Assembly (NCBI GenBank): GCA_025354075.1 | Contig: JANXNO010000150.1 | Span: forward strand, 1 to 26,784 | From: Burkholderiales bacterium | Lineage (GTDB): Bacteria > Pseudomonadota > Gammaproteobacteria > Burkholderiales > Casimicrobiaceae | DNA length: 26,784 bases | Direction: 5' to 3' | In this document: positions 22,925-26,784 of the stretch, piece by piece | Position numbering within the stretch: the stretch's first letter is position 1 | Layout: each line of letters opens with the position of its first letter | Made by a program: the position numbers and the translations under genes | The notes under the pieces: generated by a model | The model's input: only the letters and a program-made list of their open reading frames with translations | Told to the model about the DNA's origin: nothing | The model's database searches: none

Positions 22925-23173
22925 ATGCTTACTCCAGACACACTGAAAAATTACATCGCCTCCGCACTACCCTGCACGCACATTGAGCTTGAGGGCGACG
23001 GCCAACATTTTTACGCCACCATCGTGAGCGCTGAATTCGCAGGTCTGTCAATGATCAAGCAGCATCAAAAGGTTTACGCAGCGCTCGGCGATCGCATGAA
23101 GGCCGAAGTACATGCGCTGTCGATGAAAACCTACTCGCCTGAACAATGGGCCGCCCAGGCTACAAAAGGCTAG
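22925..23173 (+). CDS. ibaG: BolA/IbaG family iron metabolism protein
   Basis: An 82-aa BolA-fold protein. Features include HIELEGDGQHFYATIVSAEFAG (19-40), then LSMIKQHQKVYAALGDRM, with the conserved late block EVHALSMKTYSPEQW. Length and sequence fit the IbaG subgroup rather than the longer BolA. IbaG binds a [2Fe-2S] cluster with monothiol glutaredoxins. The frame extends upstream through the repeat, so the ATG at 22925 is chosen. It lies 3 bp before murA, the same order seen in E. coli (ibaG-murA). Confidence 0.93.
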   Translation: MLTPDTLKNYIASALPCTHIELEGDGQHFYATIVSAEFAGLSMIKQHQKVYAALGDRMKAEVHALSMKTYSPEQWAAQATKG

Positions 23174-25077
<1,904 letters not shown>

Positions 25078-25080
<3 letters not shown>

Positions 25081-25290
25081 GGTGGGCAACTTGTTGCCCA
25101 CGCGTGACCAACGACACCGAAAATTTTATACAACTTAGTATTGAAAGCGCCATTCAATAAGGGCTAAATGGCAGTTTATGCTTGAAGTCGACAAATGGCA
25201 TAAATCAGCGATTAGCCCAAGTTAAATGGGCTTTTCACGTCAGAGCTGTTAACAAAGTAACCGATACGAGGGCAACAAATTGCCCACCCC
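25078..25290. repeat. composite repeat filling the hisG-hisD gap
   Basis: The left end is a 9-bp perfect palindrome with a 2-nt loop, GTGGGCAAC (25082-25090) and GTTGCCCAC (25093-25101). The right end has GGGCAA (25270-25275), loop CAAA, TTGCCC (25280-25285). The two ends are also inverted copies of each other (20 of 22 positions), so they enclose the central 122-bp element (25128-25249). The block starts TAGGGTG, as does the nirB-nirD hairpin, and runs to 8 bp before the hisD ATG. Confidence 0.75.
25128..25249. repeat. 122-bp nested-palindrome element, copy B
   Basis: It shares ATACARCTT, TGAAAGCGC-Y-ATTCAATA, TAGCCCA, AAAT and AGCTGT, in the same order and nearly the same spacing, with copy A (9022-9144). 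The middle is diverged but again palindromic: GGGCTAA (25161-25167), 7 nt, TTTATGC (25175-25181), then GCATAAA (25198-25204), 7 nt, TTAGCCC (25212-25218). No open frame is present. Preserved architecture with a changed core suggests selection or transposition constraints on structure. Confidence 0.7.
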
Positions 25291-25297
25291 ACAAACC

Positions 25298-26584
25298 ATG
25301 AAATTACTCGATTCTTCGCGCCCAGATTTCTTCGCCTCACTTGACGCGCTGACGCATCACGCGGGCGCGCTGGACGAAACCGTCGACGCGACGGTCGCGA
25401 AAATTCTCTCCGACGTGAAGACGCGCGGTGACGAGGCGGTGCTTGAGTACACGCAGAAATTTGATCGCCTCAACGCGCCGTCGATGGCCGCGCTGGAATT
25501 GTCGAAAGACGAGATGAAGAGCGCTTTCGACGCGCTCGATCCCGATCTCAAAACCGCGTTGATGCTTGCACGAGACCGTATCGAGGCGTATCACCGTCGC
25601 CAGATCGCGGAGGGCTGGCGTTACACCGAAGCCGACGGCACACAGCTCGGCGTGCAGATCACGCCGCTGGATCGCGTGGGCCTGTACGTGCCCGGTGGCA
25701 AGGCCGCGTACCCTTCATCGCTGCTCATGAACGCCGTGCCTGCGAAAGTCGCTGGCGTGCGCGAGATCATCATGGTGGTGCCGACGCCAGATGGCGTTAA
25801 GAACGCGACGGTGCTCGCCGCTGCGCATCTGGCGGGCGTGGATCGCGTGTTCACTATCGGCGGCGCGCAAGCGGTCGGCGCGTTAGCGTTCGGCACGGCA
25901 ACGGTGCCAGCGGTAGACAAAATCGTCGGGCCGGGCAACGCGTACGTTGCCGCCGCCAAGCGTCGCGTGTTTGGCATCGTCGGCATCGACATGATCGCTG
26001 GACCGTCGGAAATTCTCGTGATTGCTGATGAAAACGCGAACCCGGATTGGGTCGCGATGGATCTGTTTTCGCAGGCCGAACATGATGAAGTCGCGCAGTC
26101 GATTTTGCTCACGCCTAGCGAATCGTTGATCGCGGCGGTGCAGGCAAGCATCGCGAAGTTGTTGCCAACGATGCCACGCAAAGACATCATCGCGGCCTCC
26201 CTCGCAGGTCGCGGCGCGATCATCAAAACGCGCTCGCTCGAAGAGGCGTGCGAAATCAGCAATCGCATCGCACCAGAGCATCTCGAATTGTCTGTTGCTG
26301 ACCCGGAAGCGTTGCTGCCTATGCTGCGGCACGCTGGGGCAATCTTCATGGGTTACGGTAGCAGTGAGGCGATTGGCGATTACGTGGCGGGCACCAACCA
26401 CGTGTTACCAACGTCGCGCTCGGCACGTTTCTCTTCACCACTCGGCGTTTATGATTTTCAGAAGCGTACGAGCCTGATTTATGTGTCGCCGGAAGGTGCA
26501 AAAACGCTTGGCAAAGCGGCCGCGACGCTGGCGTACGCAGAAGGCCTGCAAGCGCACGCTAGAGCCGCTGAACTGAGAATGTAG
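25298..26584 (+). CDS. hisD: histidinol dehydrogenase
   Basis: A 428-aa zinc enzyme that oxidises L-histidinol to L-histidine in the last two steps of histidine synthesis. Conserved blocks are [72 protein letters not shown] (zinc ligand region), APEHLEL (catalytic Glu-His) and [14 protein letters not shown]. The frame could start at TTG (25280) within the repeat, but the ATG at 25298 ([11 protein letters not shown]) gives the usual N-terminus. No Shine-Dalgarno sequence precedes it; the preceding bases belong to the repeat. It follows hisG and precedes hisC. Confidence 0.96.
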   Translation: MKLLDSSRPDFFASLDALTHHAGALDETVDATVAKILSDVKTRGDEAVLEYTQKFDRLNAPSMAALELSKDEMKSAFDALDPDLKTALMLARDRIEAYHRRQIAEGWRYTEADGTQLGVQITPLDRVGLYVPGGKAAYPSSLLMNAVPAKVAGVREIIMVVPTPDGVKNATVLAAAHLAGVDRVFTIGGAQAVGALAFGTATVPAVDKIVGPGNAYVAAAKRRVFGIVGIDMIAGPSEILVIADENANPDWVAMDLFSQAEHDEVAQSILLTPSESLIAAVQASIAKLLPTMPRKDIIAASLAGRGAIIKTRSLEEACEISNRIAPEHLELSVADPEALLPMLRHAGAIFMGYGSSEAIGDYVAGTNHVLPTSRSARFSSPLGVYDFQKRTSLIYVSPEGAKTLGKAAATLAYAEGLQAHARAAELRM

Positions 26585-26595
26585 CGATAGTTTTC

Positions 26596-26713
26596 CCCCT
26601 CTCCCCTCGCGGGAGAGGGTTGGGGTGAGGGGGCAACTGGCACAGCAATGCCACGTTCATTTTTCATTCCAATCTACCCCTCACCCTAGCCCTCTCCCAC
26701 AACGGGAGAGGGG
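26596..26713. repeat. C/T-rich inverted repeat pair between hisD and hisC
   Basis: Two 37-nt copies lie inverted to each other (26596-26632 and 26677-26713), with about five mismatches and a 44-nt spacer. Each copy has its own hairpin, CCCTCTCCC-5 nt-GGGAGAGGG, followed by a GGGGTGAGGGG-like segment. Repeats of this kind are widespread in Proteobacteria. They occupy nearly the whole hisD-hisC gap. Confidence 0.85.
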
Positions 26714-26725
26714 ACGAGAGCCGAT

Positions 26726-26784
26726 ATGAGTACGTCCGAATTCATCGCCAAAACCATCCGTCCCGAAGTCCGCGCATTGAAGGC
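26726..26784 (+). CDS. hisC: histidinol-phosphate aminotransferase, 5' part only
   Basis: The first 19 codons and part of the 20th are present before the window ends: MSTSEFIAKTIRPEVRALK. The IRPEVRAL segment is typical of the HisC N-terminus, and hisC follows hisD in many betaproteobacterial his operons. GAGAG (26716-26720) is a plausible ribosome site just before the ATG. The rest lies outside the window, so the call rests on a short segment plus context. Confidence 0.75.
   Translation, partial: MSTSEFIAKTIRPEVRALK

Overview
The window reads as a stretch of betaproteobacterial chromosome, probably Burkholderiales or a close relative. That placement is an inference from gene order: rpsP-rimM-trmD-rplS, rsmI divergent from lpoA-yraN-dolP, mlaFEDACB-yadGH-ibaG-murA-hisG-hisD-hisC, and a nasA/nirB cluster that carries a kinase-phosphatase gene. 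No rRNA, tRNA, CRISPR array, phage gene or transposase gene was found.

Region 1 (about 1-9003) is for nitrate assimilation. On the minus strand an MFS nitrate transporter is followed by a PP2C-phosphatase/Ser-Thr-kinase fusion protein. On the plus strand lie nirB, nirD and the nitrate reductase nasA. The two arms diverge from a 303-bp region holding a well-matched sigma-54 (-24/-12) promoter facing each way, so the whole cluster looks under nitrogen (RpoN) control. Nitrate would be imported, reduced to nitrite by NasA and then to ammonium by NirBD.

Region 2 (9004-11492) is the ribosomal protein and tRNA/ribosome maturation operon rpsP-rimM-trmD-rplS, ending in a strong intrinsic terminator. 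Region 3 (11588-16915) has a three-part membrane protein (J-like, RDD, TPR-like), a TusA-family protein, and the envelope block dolP, yraN, lpoA, divergent from rsmI. Unlike the E. coli cluster, no diaA is present.

Region 4 (16916-22827) starts with 449 bp of non-coding DNA whose last part is AT-rich. It continues with the full lipid-transport operon mlaFEDACB and an ABC-2 exporter pair. Most junctions are overlapping or only a few bases long. Region 5 (22828-26784) is ibaG, murA, hisG (short form), hisD and the first 19 codons of hisC.

The most distinctive feature not explained by genes is a set of palindromic repeats placed at gene junctions. Two divergent copies of an approximately 122-bp nested-palindrome element lie at nasA/rpsP and hisG/hisD. 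REP-like inverted pairs lie after the kinase and between yadH and ibaG. A TAGGGTG-ended hairpin lies between nirB and nirD, with a related composite at hisG/hisD. A C/T-rich inverted pair separates hisD from hisC. The window therefore looks like ordinary core chromosome heavily colonised by small non-autonomous repeats, with an RpoN-controlled nitrate divergon as its most notable regulated unit.
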